A stretch of 15,957 nucleotides of DNA from GCA-2746795 sp964643965 (GTDB lineage: Bacteria > Chloroflexota > Anaerolineae > Promineifilales > Promineifilaceae): the NCBI GenBank assembly GCA_964643965.1, contig CAZXVH010000115.1, positions 1-15,957 on the forward strand. Direction: 5' to 3'. A model generated the notes under the pieces. It worked only from the letters and a program-made list of their open reading frames with translations. It had not been told where the DNA came from and searched no databases. Position 1 is the stretch's first letter. Each line of letters opens with the position of its first letter. Shown piece after piece: positions 1 through 6,786 of the stretch. The position numbers were made by a program, and so were the translations under genes.

Positions 1-65
1 CCGATGCCAGCAGCTATATCACCGGCAGCACTCTTTCCGTCGATGGCGGCTGGGTGATGCGCTGA
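1..65 (+). CDS. Short-chain dehydrogenase/reductase (SDR), C-terminal end only
   Basis: The window opens inside a gene. Reading from base 3 gives about 20 residues ending at a TGA at 63-65. The tail contains SYITGSTLSVDGGW, the very typical C-terminus of classical SDR oxidoreductases (3-oxoacyl-ACP reductase or glucose-dehydrogenase type), where the ITG..l.vDGG segment lines the cofactor and substrate pocket next to the tetramer interface. The catalytic Ser-Tyr-Lys and the NAD(P)-binding glycine motif lie upstream, outside the window, so substrate and cofactor cannot be assigned. A small AT-rich hairpin (97-110) follows the stop codon but is too weak to call a terminator. Confidence 0.85.
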   Translation, partial: DASSYITGSTLSVDGGWVMR

Positions 66-179
66 CTGTTTGATACGATGGTTAGTAAAAAAATAACACA
101 AATTTTTGTGGAATATGAGGGGTATAAGCACTGAAATGCAATCATCCAAGCGTACCGCACGGTAGAGTTAATTTTTCGC

Positions 180-1025
180 ATGAGACAAACAGGTATATAC
201 AAAATCACAAATTTGATAAACGGCAAATTCTATATTGGGCAATCTCGTGATGTTTCTACTCGGTGGAAAGCGCACACGAGGTCACTAAGTAATGATTCAA
301 ATGAATCAGTTATTAGGATGGCCTTTGCAAAATATAATTTGAGAGAGCAAGTCAGCAAACAAGGTATTTCCGGAAACTTCAGTTTTGAAATCATCGAACC
401 CTGTAACGAAGAACAACTGATCGAGAGAGAATCGTATTATATTCAAACATTAACCCCTGAATATAATGTTCAGCGTATGGGAACCAATTCGATTTTTCCC
501 AAAAGAGATACCCAACGGACACAACAATTCATACAGTATCATAGCTTTGAAAAAATGGGCTATTTACCTGGAGAAGCAGATGATGATTCAGTAACAACTG
601 AAAATGTTAACTATGGGATTTTCACTAAACACCGCACTGCGATAAATATGCTTGGAGCAAGTGTTGTCCTAATATTAGGGAGAAAGCCAAAAGGGTGTCG
701 CTATAATAGATATTATTTATGGTCAGAATTGGTTGTAGAAGACATTCAGTTTGACCACGAAAACAAAGGATACATAGTGCAAGGAATTGAGAATCTAATG
801 GATGAGCCATTTGATTTGACTGACTTGGACGGGTTTTCTGAATTTAGAATGAAATGTGGAAATTTTGCTTTCGGTTTGCAGTCAATGAAAAATAAGGAGT
901 TTTTTTATGAAACAGTAGTACCATTAATTGCAAATCACAAAATTAAACGAGTTGTTAGCTATAACAAATGGATTGATGATTTTATAGTCAAAGAGGAAAG
1001 ACGATTTAATTCTGACACATTTTAA
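180..1025 (+). CDS. GIY-YIG nuclease family protein with an unassigned C-terminal domain
   Basis: A 281-residue protein. Residues 1-97 form a GIY-YIG nuclease domain: GIY at 5-7, YIG at 18-20, the expected catalytic arginine at R28 in RWKAH, a probable metal-binding glutamate at E84 in ERESYYI, and the closing P.YN at 93-96. Such domains cut DNA in homing endonucleases, UvrC and some restriction enzymes. Residues of about 115-281 are not a domain I recognise; a stretch at about 176-190 (YNRYYLWSELVVEDI) looks like a beta strand pair and could belong to a recognition domain, which is inference only. The gene is clearly more AT-rich than the backbone and contains no AACGGCCGTT, suggesting acquisition. 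There is no strong ribosome binding site ahead of the ATG. It stands alone: no flanking intron, IS end or partner methylase is visible here. Confidence 0.85.
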   Translation: MRQTGIYKITNLINGKFYIGQSRDVSTRWKAHTRSLSNDSNESVIRMAFAKYNLREQVSKQGISGNFSFEIIEPCNEEQLIERESYYIQTLTPEYNVQRMGTNSIFPKRDTQRTQQFIQYHSFEKMGYLPGEADDDSVTTENVNYGIFTKHRTAINMLGASVVLILGRKPKGCRYNRYYLWSELVVEDIQFDHENKGYIVQGIENLMDEPFDLTDLDGFSEFRMKCGNFAFGLQSMKNKEFFYETVVPLIANHKIKRVVSYNKWIDDFIVKEERRFNSDTF

Positions 1026-1038
1026 TGTAGGGTTTAGA

Positions 1039-1158
1039 ATGGCAAAGAAAAAGCTAAAAAGAAAAGAGCCAGTTTATTCGGGTGACATATTAACCCCCGT
1101 TTACCTCACTCATTATAAAATCACGTATGAGCCAATTCTCGAACCAGCCTATCGATGA
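1039..1158 (+). CDS. Possible small basic protein, 39 residues (hypothetical)
   Basis: A short open frame begins with ATG at 1039, six bases after an AGGG (1029-1032) that could serve as a ribosome binding site. The product starts with a strongly basic stretch (MAKKKLKRKEP) and ends after PILEPAYR. It follows the GIY-YIG gene by only 13 bases. I recognise no family. It could equally be the 5' stub of a decayed gene, in keeping with the other broken genes in this AT-rich stretch. The remaining bases up to 1210 show nothing else beyond two copies of AAAATCACGT, the second imperfect in its flanks. Confidence 0.25.
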   Translation: MAKKKLKRKEPVYSGDILTPVYLTHYKITYEPILEPAYR

Positions 1159-1209
1159 TTACCTAATTCTGTTTAAAAAATCACGTTTCACTCCTCACAT
1201 TCTGTCACA

Positions 1210-1218
1210 TGGTATAAT
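1210..1218 (+). promoter_or_regulatory. Extended -10 promoter for the antitoxin gene
   Basis: TGGTATAAT (perfect -10 TATAAT at 1213-1218 with the TGn extension) lies about 32 bases upstream of the antitoxin ATG at 1250. No good -35 hexamer is present at 16-18 bases, which fits an extended -10 promoter. The call rests on the consensus match only. Confidence 0.55.
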
Positions 1219-1249
1219 GTCTGCAACTTGAAAACAGGAATAAAAATAG

Positions 1250-1525
1250 ATGACGACGATTGATTTAAGTGAATTAAAAAATATATCGCTGGAAGAAGTC
1301 CTGTATCGTGTTGCCAGACAACGCGAACCGTTGACGATACGCTTGTCAACAAAAGAAACGGTCACGCTAAAGCCGGGGCTTGAATCAGAGGATGCCTACT
1401 GGCAACAGTTGGTATCTTTAGGGTTAATTAGTGAACAGCATACGCCAACAACAAACGAACTCACTTATGAACCTATTTACTCATCTGACTCCGTTTCAGA
1501 AATCATTTTACGAGAACGCCGTTAA
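1250..1525 (+). CDS. VapB-like type II antitoxin (orphaned by decay of its toxin)
   Basis: A 91-residue protein, full length for this kind of antitoxin. The N-terminal 45 residues (LSELKNISLEEVLYRVARQREPL region, then a short beta strand around LTIRLSTKETVTL) look like a small DNA-binding antitoxin head. The C-terminal half is hydrophilic and ends in SVSEIILRERR, the type of tail that wraps a PIN toxin. Its TAA stop shares a base with the ATG of the following PIN-domain gene (TAATG at 1523-1527), the translational coupling usual for vapBC operons. The toxin is destroyed (see 1525-1700), so this antitoxin is now orphaned unless it responds to a toxin elsewhere. The family is inferred mainly from the partner and layout, because antitoxin sequences are very divergent. 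Confidence 0.7.
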   Translation: MTTIDLSELKNISLEEVLYRVARQREPLTIRLSTKETVTLKPGLESEDAYWQQLVSLGLISEQHTPTTNELTYEPIYSSDSVSEIILRERR

Positions 1526-1700
1526 TGCCTCATTATTATTTTGACAGCAGTGCCTTGGTTAAAAATTATGTGTTGGAAACAGGTACACAATTCGTCAATC
1601 CCTTGCATTGCCACCTCTCACTTTGGTGTGCGCAGACAACAATCTTAATGGAGCCGCTATCTCTGAGGGATTATTGGTTGAAAACCCCAACTTGATGTGA
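1525..1700 (+). pseudogene. vapC PIN-domain toxin, internally deleted and out of frame
   Basis: The first 24 codons (1525-1596) give a perfect VapC start, MPHYYFDSSALVKNYVLETG, with the first catalytic aspartate D7. After that the frame becomes nonsense. In another frame, bases 1602-1697 read LALPPLTLVCADNNLNGAAI and then SEGLLVENPN, which is the C-terminal end of the same family, including the distal Asp of the ...VCAD motif. Normal VapC proteins of this type have roughly 130-150 residues; about 70-90 codons in the middle, with the central acidic residues, are missing and the two ends are joined out of frame. The product cannot be an active RNase. This is a genuine deletion rather than a single-base error. 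Confidence 0.85.
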
Positions 1701-1783
1701 CATTCTACTTTAATCGGTCAAAAGTTTATATTCGCCATGTGCTTACACATTCAGAGTATGACAAAGGGGCATGGAAAAAATGA
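1700..1783 (+). pseudogene. higB toxin remnant (3' end only)
   Basis: In yet another frame, bases of about 1703-1783 encode FYFNRSKVYIRHVLTHSEYD followed by KGAWKK and TGA. This is the C-terminus of HigB-family mRNA interferases (RelE superfamily), whose ends typically read kvyIrfVlTHaEYDkg.W. The upstream two thirds of the gene, including the start codon and most of the RNase fold, are absent; the remnant abuts the last codons of the vapC remnant. The simplest reading is one deletion that removed the region between vapC and the higB 3' end, in addition to the internal vapC deletion. The stop codon overlaps the higA start as ATGA (1780-1783), the normal higBA arrangement. Confidence 0.85.
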
Positions 1784-2178
1784 CGCTTATGATTCAAGAT
1801 ATCCAATCTCACTGGACTGCTATTAGCCCATTCATGACGATCCATAATGAACAGGATTATGATCGGGTAGTTGACCAAATGAATGCGCTAATTGATGAAG
1901 TTGGCACAAATGAAAATCATCCCCTGTATGAATTTTTAGATACACTGGGAACGCTTGTCCATGCCTATGAAGAAAAGCATTACCCGATGTCACAAGCTTC
2001 TGGCGCTGAGGTGTTGCAGTACCTTATGGAAGAACATGGGCTACGTCAATCAGATTTGCCAGAGATAGGGTCTCAAGGGATTGTTTCAGAAATTTTGAAT
2101 AACAAAAGAGAGCTAAATGTACGACAAATCCGAAAACTGGCAGAGCGGTTTCACGTTTCTCCTGCTGTATTTATTTGA
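1780..2178 (+). CDS. higA: HigA-family antitoxin with C-terminal XRE helix-turn-helix
   Basis: A 132-residue protein from the ATG at 1780, which overlaps the higB stop as ATGA and has GGGG ten bases upstream; an in-frame ATG at 1771 is possible but sits one base from that ribosome binding site. Residues 1-70 are an acidic helical N-terminal region (DYDRVVDQMNALIDEVG and HPLYEFLDTLG) that in HigA clamps the toxin. Residues of about 76-132 are a Cro/CI-type helix-turn-helix: AEVLQYLMEEHGLRQSDLPE, then SQGIVSEILNNKRELN, then IRKLAERFHVSPAVFI. HigA represses its own operon and neutralises HigB. Here higB survives only as a 3' stub, so the protein has no cis-encoded toxin to neutralise and may persist as a repressor or an anti-addiction factor. 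Confidence 0.85.
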   Translation: MTLMIQDIQSHWTAISPFMTIHNEQDYDRVVDQMNALIDEVGTNENHPLYEFLDTLGTLVHAYEEKHYPMSQASGAEVLQYLMEEHGLRQSDLPEIGSQGIVSEILNNKRELNVRQIRKLAERFHVSPAVFI

Positions 2179-2198
2179 TTTTTGGCATGACTAATTAG

Positions 2199-2340
2199 TA
2201 CTACAACGAGACTTCAAAAGTCTTGATCGTATCTCCGCGAAGAAATAGGTTTCAGAAACAAGTTAAATCATCATTTAAGAAATTTTGTTAGACTTTTGAA
2301 GTCTTAGTTACCCACATTATGTCAAAATCTCGTTGTAGTA
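2199..2340. mobile_element. MITE-like element, 142 bp, with 12-bp perfect terminal inverted repeats
   Basis: TACTACAACGAG (2199-2210) is the exact reverse complement of CTCGTTGTAGTA (2329-2340). Both ends are flanked by a direct TTAG (2195-2198 and 2341-2344), which looks like a 4-bp target duplication. Nested inside is a second perfect inverted pair, AGACTTCAAAAGTCT (2209-2223) and AGACTTTTGAAGTCT (2290-2304). The element has no coding capacity, lies immediately 3' of higA, and would fold into a long double hairpin when transcribed. A YTAR-type 4-bp duplication is what I recall for the IS5 group, so an IS5-like transposase acting in trans is a reasonable but unproven guess. Confidence 0.8.
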
Positions 2341-2382
2341 TTAGGAAGGGCAGGTTAATTTCATGACAAAGGAAATGCCCCC

Positions 2383-2949
2383 ATGAGAAAACTAAAACTT
2401 CAAGTGCAGATGACTGTTGATGGCTACATGGTGGGATCAAATGGCGAATTGGACTGGACGATCACCGAGTGGGACGACGACCTTAAAAACTACGTGGTAG
2501 AAATAACAAAATCGGTTGACGCTATCGTGCTTGGGCGAAAACTGGCCCAAGGATTTATCCCCTATTGGGCAGCGAACCCTGAACAAGAAGGGGCTGATAC
2601 CTTCAACAATACGCCCAAAGTTGTGTTTACCAAGACACTTGACCAGTCGGAGTGGGACAATACCGTCTTAGCAACAGGCGACCTTGTTGAGGAAATCACC
2701 ACCCTAAAAAACCAAGCCGGCAAAGACATCATCGCTTATGGCGGCGCCACTTTTGTATCAGCGCTCATCAAACATGGCCTGATCGACGAGTTTCATTTAT
2801 TTATCAATCCCACTGCAATTGGCAATGGCATGACAATCTTCCCAGAGCTTGATAGCAGACAAAATCTAAGGCTTAAAAAACCCACCGCCTTTAGTTGCGG
2901 CATTGTGGTGCTTTGTTACGAACTGGCACAGAAGGAGCATTCAAAATGA
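2383..2949 (+). CDS. Dihydrofolate reductase family protein (RibD C-terminal-like)
   Basis: A 188-residue protein of the RibD_C/DHFR-like fold. Visible family signatures are the N-terminal strand LQVQMTVDGYMVG (residues 6-18), DAIVLGRKL (46-54), IIAYGGATFVSALIKHGLID (116-135; the YGGA turn binds the NADPH phosphates), then a strand with the INPTAIGNGMTIF segment (141-153). These proteins are NAD(P)H-dependent reductases of the YwjB/YyaP type; the physiological substrate is usually unknown, and true folate reduction should not be assumed. AAAGGA at 2368-2373 is a ribosome binding site nine bases before the ATG. The stop overlaps the next gene's start as ATGA (2946-2949), so the two are translationally coupled. 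Composition is intermediate between the AT-rich left end and the GC-rich genes that follow. Confidence 0.85.
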   Translation: MRKLKLQVQMTVDGYMVGSNGELDWTITEWDDDLKNYVVEITKSVDAIVLGRKLAQGFIPYWAANPEQEGADTFNNTPKVVFTKTLDQSEWDNTVLATGDLVEEITTLKNQAGKDIIAYGGATFVSALIKHGLIDEFHLFINPTAIGNGMTIFPELDSRQNLRLKKPTAFSCGIVVLCYELAQKEHSK

Positions 2950-3923
2950 ACGAACACAAAATCCTCTACCTCTCCCAAGCCGATGTGGTTGCCACAGGCT
3001 TAGACATGGCGACCGTCATTGAATTGGTCGAAAAAGCGTTTGCAGAAAAGGGGCATGGCCGCGTGGAAATGCCGCCTAAACCGGGCATCCATCCGGGCGG
3101 GGGCGATAATTTCATCCACGCCATGCCGGCCTATATTCCGGCGCTTCATTCGGCCGGTATCAAATGGGTCGGCGGCTTTCCTGGTAATGCGGCAAAGGGG
3201 CTGCCTTACATCACCGGGCTGCTCATTCTGAATGATCCAGAGACGGGCATTCCGCTGGCGGTGATGGACTGTCAATGGATTACCGGAATGCGCACGGGAG
3301 CAGCAACGGCCGTTGCCGCCAAATATCTCGCCAGACCCGATTCTACCAAACTGGGCGTGTTGGGCTGTGGGGTGCAGGGGTTTACCAACACGGAAGCGCT
3401 GCAGGTGCTGTTCCCCGTCGAGGAAGTTTTTGCCTACGATGTGCATGCCGCAGCGGTGGAGAAATTTAGCCGGCTTGTTGATGAGAGATTAGGGATGCGG
3501 GTAACGGCCGTTGCCACCCCCCAAGAAGCTGTCACCGGCTGTGATCTGGTGGTGACAGCCGGACCTATCTTGAAGCAGCCGCACCAGACCATCAAAGCGG
3601 GCTGGCTGGATCAAGGCGCCTTTGCCTCCCTGGTCGATTTCGATTCCTACTGGGAACCGGCCGCCATGCAGGAAGTTGATAAATTCTGCACCGATGATTT
3701 GGCGCAGTTTGAATACTACAAAAGCGTCGGCTATTTTCAGGAGGCGCCACCCATCCATGCCGATTTGGGCGAACTGGTGGCTCACTTGAAACCGGGGCGT
3801 GAATCGGCCGCAGAAAAGACCATCGCCTGTAATTTGGGTTTGGCGCTCGATGATATGGCGGTGGCGCCCACACTTTACCAGCGCGCCGTGGAAATGGGCA
3901 TTGGCGCCTGGCTGCCGCTTTAG
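2946..3923 (+). CDS. Ornithine cyclodeaminase / mu-crystallin family NAD(P)-binding protein
   Basis: A 325-residue protein starting at the ATG that overlaps the previous stop; AAGGAG at 2932-2937 is eight bases upstream, so the longer open frame from 2895 is not the start. Residues 1-125 form the substrate domain, with K73 in GIKWVGGFPGN and R116 in ITGMRTGAA matching the carboxylate-binding Lys and Arg of the family. Residues 135-250 are a Rossmann domain with LGCGVQG (139-145) as the nucleotide loop. The canonical catalytic Asp of ornithine cyclodeaminase is not obvious; VDFDSYWE near residue 235 may supply it. Members include ornithine cyclodeaminase, alanine dehydrogenase, ketimine reductase and delta-pyrroline carboxylate reductase, so the substrate is open. 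Two AACGGCCGTT palindromes (3305, 3503) mark it as native backbone. Confidence 0.85.
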   Translation: MNEHKILYLSQADVVATGLDMATVIELVEKAFAEKGHGRVEMPPKPGIHPGGGDNFIHAMPAYIPALHSAGIKWVGGFPGNAAKGLPYITGLLILNDPETGIPLAVMDCQWITGMRTGAATAVAAKYLARPDSTKLGVLGCGVQGFTNTEALQVLFPVEEVFAYDVHAAAVEKFSRLVDERLGMRVTAVATPQEAVTGCDLVVTAGPILKQPHQTIKAGWLDQGAFASLVDFDSYWEPAAMQEVDKFCTDDLAQFEYYKSVGYFQEAPPIHADLGELVAHLKPGRESAAEKTIACNLGLALDDMAVAPTLYQRAVEMGIGAWLPL

Positions 3924-3933
3924 GGGCGCGTAC

Positions 3934-3966
3934 AGAAGTTCAACTTTTTAGAAAAGTTGAACTTCT
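3934..3966. terminator. Perfect 15-bp inverted repeat after the cyclodeaminase gene (possible terminator)
   Basis: AGAAGTTCAACTTTT (3934-3948) pairs perfectly with AAAAGTTGAACTTCT (3952-3966) around a three-base loop, starting ten bases after the TAA at 3921-3923. Symmetry would let it act on either strand. It lacks a long T-run downstream and the stem is AT-rich, so it may be a dispersed palindrome or a transcript-end stabiliser rather than a strong intrinsic terminator. Confidence 0.5.
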
Positions 3967-4013
3967 TGGTTGAAATGAAAACGAGAGCGCGGTCTGCCAG
4001 CCCGCAAAGGACT

Positions 4014-4036
4014 GACAAGCTGTCCGCGCTCCCATT
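4014..4036 (+). repeat. Dispersed 23-nt leader repeat, copy 1
   Basis: The segment ending in TGTCCGCGCTCCCATT (4021-4036) matches 9324-9346 at 21 of 23 bases. In both places it lies just before a ribosome binding site and start codon. Here its CCGCGCTC (4024-4031) can also pair with GAGCGCGG at 3985-3992. It is probably a member of a dispersed palindromic repeat family. Confidence 0.6.
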
Positions 4037-4053
4037 TTCCGGGGAGGTATCGC

Positions 4054-4446
4054 TTGCCTACGAAAATGTCAAAAATAGAAACTGCCATCCGCATTAGTCT
4101 GGCATTTAACGAAGCGTTTAACCGGCATGATGTGGCGGGGATGGTGAAGCTTTTGAGCGAGGATTGTACCTTTGAAACCAGCGCCCCTGCTCCTGATGGC
4201 GCCGTATACACCGGCAAAGAAGCCATCACGTCATACCTGCGCAATTTCTTCCGCGAATCACCCCAAGTCTACATGCAAATCGAGGATATTTATGGCTTTG
4301 GGCATCGCTGCAATATGCACTGGCGCTGCCGATGGGTCGATGAAGTTGGCCACCAGCAGCATGTGCGCGGCGTCGATGTCATCCAGGAGAAGGAGGGTCT
4401 CATCTGCAAAAGATTGTCTTATGCCAAGAGTTTCTATAGCTGTTAG
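4054..4446 (+). CDS. NTF2-like / SnoaL-like nuclear transport factor 2 family protein
   Basis: A 130-residue protein with the ketosteroid-isomerase-like cone fold: an N-terminal helix (ISLAFNEAFNRHDVAGMVKL), then CTFETSAPAP, then YTGKEAITSYLRNFF, then the antiparallel sheet, with NMHWRCRWVDE and HVRGVDVIQEKEGLICKRLS as the long strands. Such proteins are either small enzymes or ligand-binding stress proteins; none of the catalytic Asp/Tyr residues of isomerases can be confidently placed, so function is unknown. The start is likely the TTG at 4054 because GGGGAGG (4041-4047) lies six bases upstream; the ATG at 4066 would be 18 bases away. It is convergent with the HNH gene, with a 106-bp gap (4447-4552) that holds one AACGGCCGTT at 4486-4495 and no clear terminator hairpin. 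Confidence 0.75.
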   Translation: MPTKMSKIETAIRISLAFNEAFNRHDVAGMVKLLSEDCTFETSAPAPDGAVYTGKEAITSYLRNFFRESPQVYMQIEDIYGFGHRCNMHWRCRWVDEVGHQQHVRGVDVIQEKEGLICKRLSYAKSFYSC

Positions 4447-4552
4447 AGTCGATTATGTGGCAGAATCGGACAACGTTTGTATGACAACGGCCGTTTCTCT
4501 TTCCGCGCCTATCTGAGTTTGGCGGACGGAGATTCGTGCGGGGAGGCAGGGA

Positions 4553-5422
4553 TCAACTACTGATGTTTCGGAACTTATTTGCCTCTCGAATAAATTCGAC
4601 AGAGGGTCGCTGATTTCTGTCATGGGGAAGATGAATTCGGGTATCAAGATACATCAGACACAACCCATTTTGAACCTCATCATTACTCCCTTCCACGCCA
4701 ACTGGCAAAATATGCGCCGCATCAATCAGCTTCAACTGCATTCGGGTAACGGCGCAGCGTTGTTCATATGCCGTTGTTACCTTCCGGCGAAAACTGGAAT
4801 CACGCGAAAGACGTGAAATGGTTTCTACAACGCGCTGTCTCTCTGCCGGAATTTGTTCCATCTCTGTCTGAGCAATTTGTTCCAATGATGCCGCCTTTGC
4901 CAATAAGCCAACTGTGGCGGCATCTACCCCTTGCGCATGGAGTAATTCCGAATTGAGCGTATAAGCTAAAAACTGGTCTGGACGAAAACCAATGGCAATC
5001 TCTTCGTTTCCTTTCGTGACAAAGGCAAACCCATCTTGCAAGGCATCGCGTAAAGCCGTAATTGATATTTGGATGGATGGCGATTGGGTAGAAAAAGTAT
5101 GATGTTTGCTTAAATCAAAGCCGGCAAAACATTGCAAATTGGGTTCATATCCAATAAGGAGCGTTGGCCCAGATGGATTTAGCGCAAAAGGAGGCGTTAT
5201 TCCTGTAAGTTGAATACGGTATTCATTTTTGGGTCTTGCTGCACCACCCCCATGGGTTAACGTCCAAATATACACCCATACTTCAAACATCATATGCCCT
5301 GCTTGAACCACAAACCGACGAGGGTTTCTATTGACAGGAGAAATCAAAACAGATGATGCATTACTCTCCGCAAGTGCAGCGGTGATTGAGCTTAAAAGTG
5401 TTGCTGTAGATAATCGCGGCAT
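4553..5422 (-). pseudogene. HNH restriction-type endonuclease, catalytic region truncated by in-frame deletion
   Basis: An open frame of 289 residues, so the damage is not a stop codon. Residues of about 30-160 form a beta-rich N-terminal domain (YRIQLTGI, then TLLIGYEPNLQCFAGFDLSK) of the kind seen ahead of HNH domains in restriction enzymes. The nuclease core begins at 211: FRRKVTTAYEQRCAVT, with AAHILP at 235-240 (first His, H237) and NGLCL at 252-256 (the Asn). The family normally continues with a segment like SPTYHRAFDRGLIYLD that supplies the third His, then about 30 more residues. Here NGLCL runs directly into MYLDTRIHLPHDRNQRPS and on to the normal C-terminus. The third HNH residue is therefore missing and activity is doubtful. 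It sits 33 bp downstream of the methyltransferase on the same strand, the usual order of a type II R-M operon. No palindrome AACGGCCGTT is present. Confidence 0.75.
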
Positions 5423-5455
5423 CCGGCTTACTCTACCATTAAGCTAACTATCTGG

Positions 5456-6518
5456 TTAATCGAAAAGTGTTGGCTGTATCACTGGCTTTTTGAGGGGTTT
5501 GGGCTTTTGTAACTGTGTTTTTTGTGGCTTGGGTCGCTTTTTACCACCATCAACGGGAAGCTCTTCAACATCCTCTGCGCTGGCGTCGTTCCAGAGAATT
5601 GAGGGGCTAAATATTTTATAATGATCCGGCTCAATCTTGTCATTTTGCGGTTCAGCTGCCAAGAAACGCCCTTTGGCGCCTTCAATATATTCAGGCACAA
5701 TTTCACAACAAGTCCAATTTCTTTGCAGGTTTTCGCATACTTCCCCAGTCACACAACTGCCGCCAAACGGATCGAAAACCACATCCCCTGTATCTGTTAA
5801 CATGCGAACAAATAACTCTGGTAGGCGAGATGGAAATCGTGCGGGATGTGGTTGAATATCATGCTCTTTGCAATAACGTAAGTAGAAAGAATTGCTTTCA
5901 GTGTTGGGAATAGCGATCAGGTTTGGCGGAATAGCTCCGCCATTATCACGCTGAAATTTTTCGCTGATATTATGTCCGCTGGGGCGCTGTTTAGCTTGAT
6001 ATCCATTTTCAATTAAGTCGAGCATTGACTCACTGTACGGCGCTAATATGCGTTTATTACTGGCTTTAGGCCAGGGTGTTTTTGATAACCAATAAATGCT
6101 GTTGACCGCATCTTTCACCCGTATTCTATGAATGTTAACCCACTCTGCCGGGGTGGGTAGTTTGGACGGGTTCCACCAATAAAATTCCTGAGCAAGATGG
6201 AATTGAGCTTTCTTACACAGCATAATGAGCAGTTCAAAATGGTAAAGACTGCGCGTCGGCTGTCCGGGTATCCATGAGCCGCCGATGTCAATTACCAATG
6301 AACCGGTTGGTTTTAGAATTCTGAAAAACTCGTGGGCAAAATCTTCAAACCAGGCCACGTATTCATCTTCCGCTACATTTCCATAATCCTTTTTTCTCAG
6401 CAAGGCAAAGGGAGGACTTGTAAAAATCAAATCAACGGATTCATCAGAGAGTGAATTACGCATATTCAAGGGAATCTTGTAGCACAATTTTGCCGAAAGG
6501 AGTTTGAAAATTTTCCAT
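5456..6518 (-). pseudogene. PvuII-type N4-cytosine DNA methyltransferase, frameshifted near its 5' end
   Basis: The body (from 6463 to 5456) is a beta-class methyltransferase. Catalytic motif IV TSPPF is at 6421-6407, followed by ALLRKKDYGNV, and the AdoMet motif I FDPFGGSCVTG is at 5776-5744, so the motifs are permuted as in M.PvuII. Long stretches such as EFYWWNPSKLPTPAEWVN, RIRVKDAVNSIYW and NGGAIPPNL closely resemble M.PvuII as I remember it, so the target may be CAGCTG (inference). The true start is the ATG at 6518, giving MENFQTPFGKIVLQDSLEY, which hits TAA at 6458-6456; the continuation MRNSLSDESVDLIFTSPPF is in another frame from 6463. Net loss of two bases (or gain of one) at about 6462-6467 explains this. 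The repaired protein has about 354 residues. Translation could still begin at the in-frame ATG at 6463, which would lose only the N-terminal strand. The basic C-terminal tail ends in PTLFD. Confidence 0.8.
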
Positions 6519-6786
6519 GAAGTTATTCTAATGGTATCTGTAGGTTTCCGCAAAACATGTGTTTATGCTGTACCAAAAACTAATAAAGCGCATAGGAAGG
6601 TATTTTCCCAATGAGATGATGGGGGAAACAACCTTAACGAATGCTGCACAGCCTGTCTTCGTCAAGGGTTGCTGATAGCAACAAGGCGCATGGCTGAACG
6701 TATACTGAATTTTACCCGTTTTGCATGGGCGGTGACCACAAGTTGCGTTATCGTGGTCGGCTATCAATTTAGAGGAACCGGAGTGC

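Noticed and set aside
180..470. Homing endonuclease inside a group I intron
   Set aside because: No split host gene or intron-like secondary structure is visible on either side of the GIY-YIG gene.
3000..3446. Minus-strand 148-codon open frame
   Set aside because: Antisense shadow of the cyclodeaminase family gene, whose motifs are clear.
4453..4647. Minus-strand 64-codon open frame beyond the HNH gene, containing a TAV palindrome
   Set aside because: It overlaps the HNH C-terminus in another frame, with no start signal or recognisable family; the TAV is simply the palindrome.
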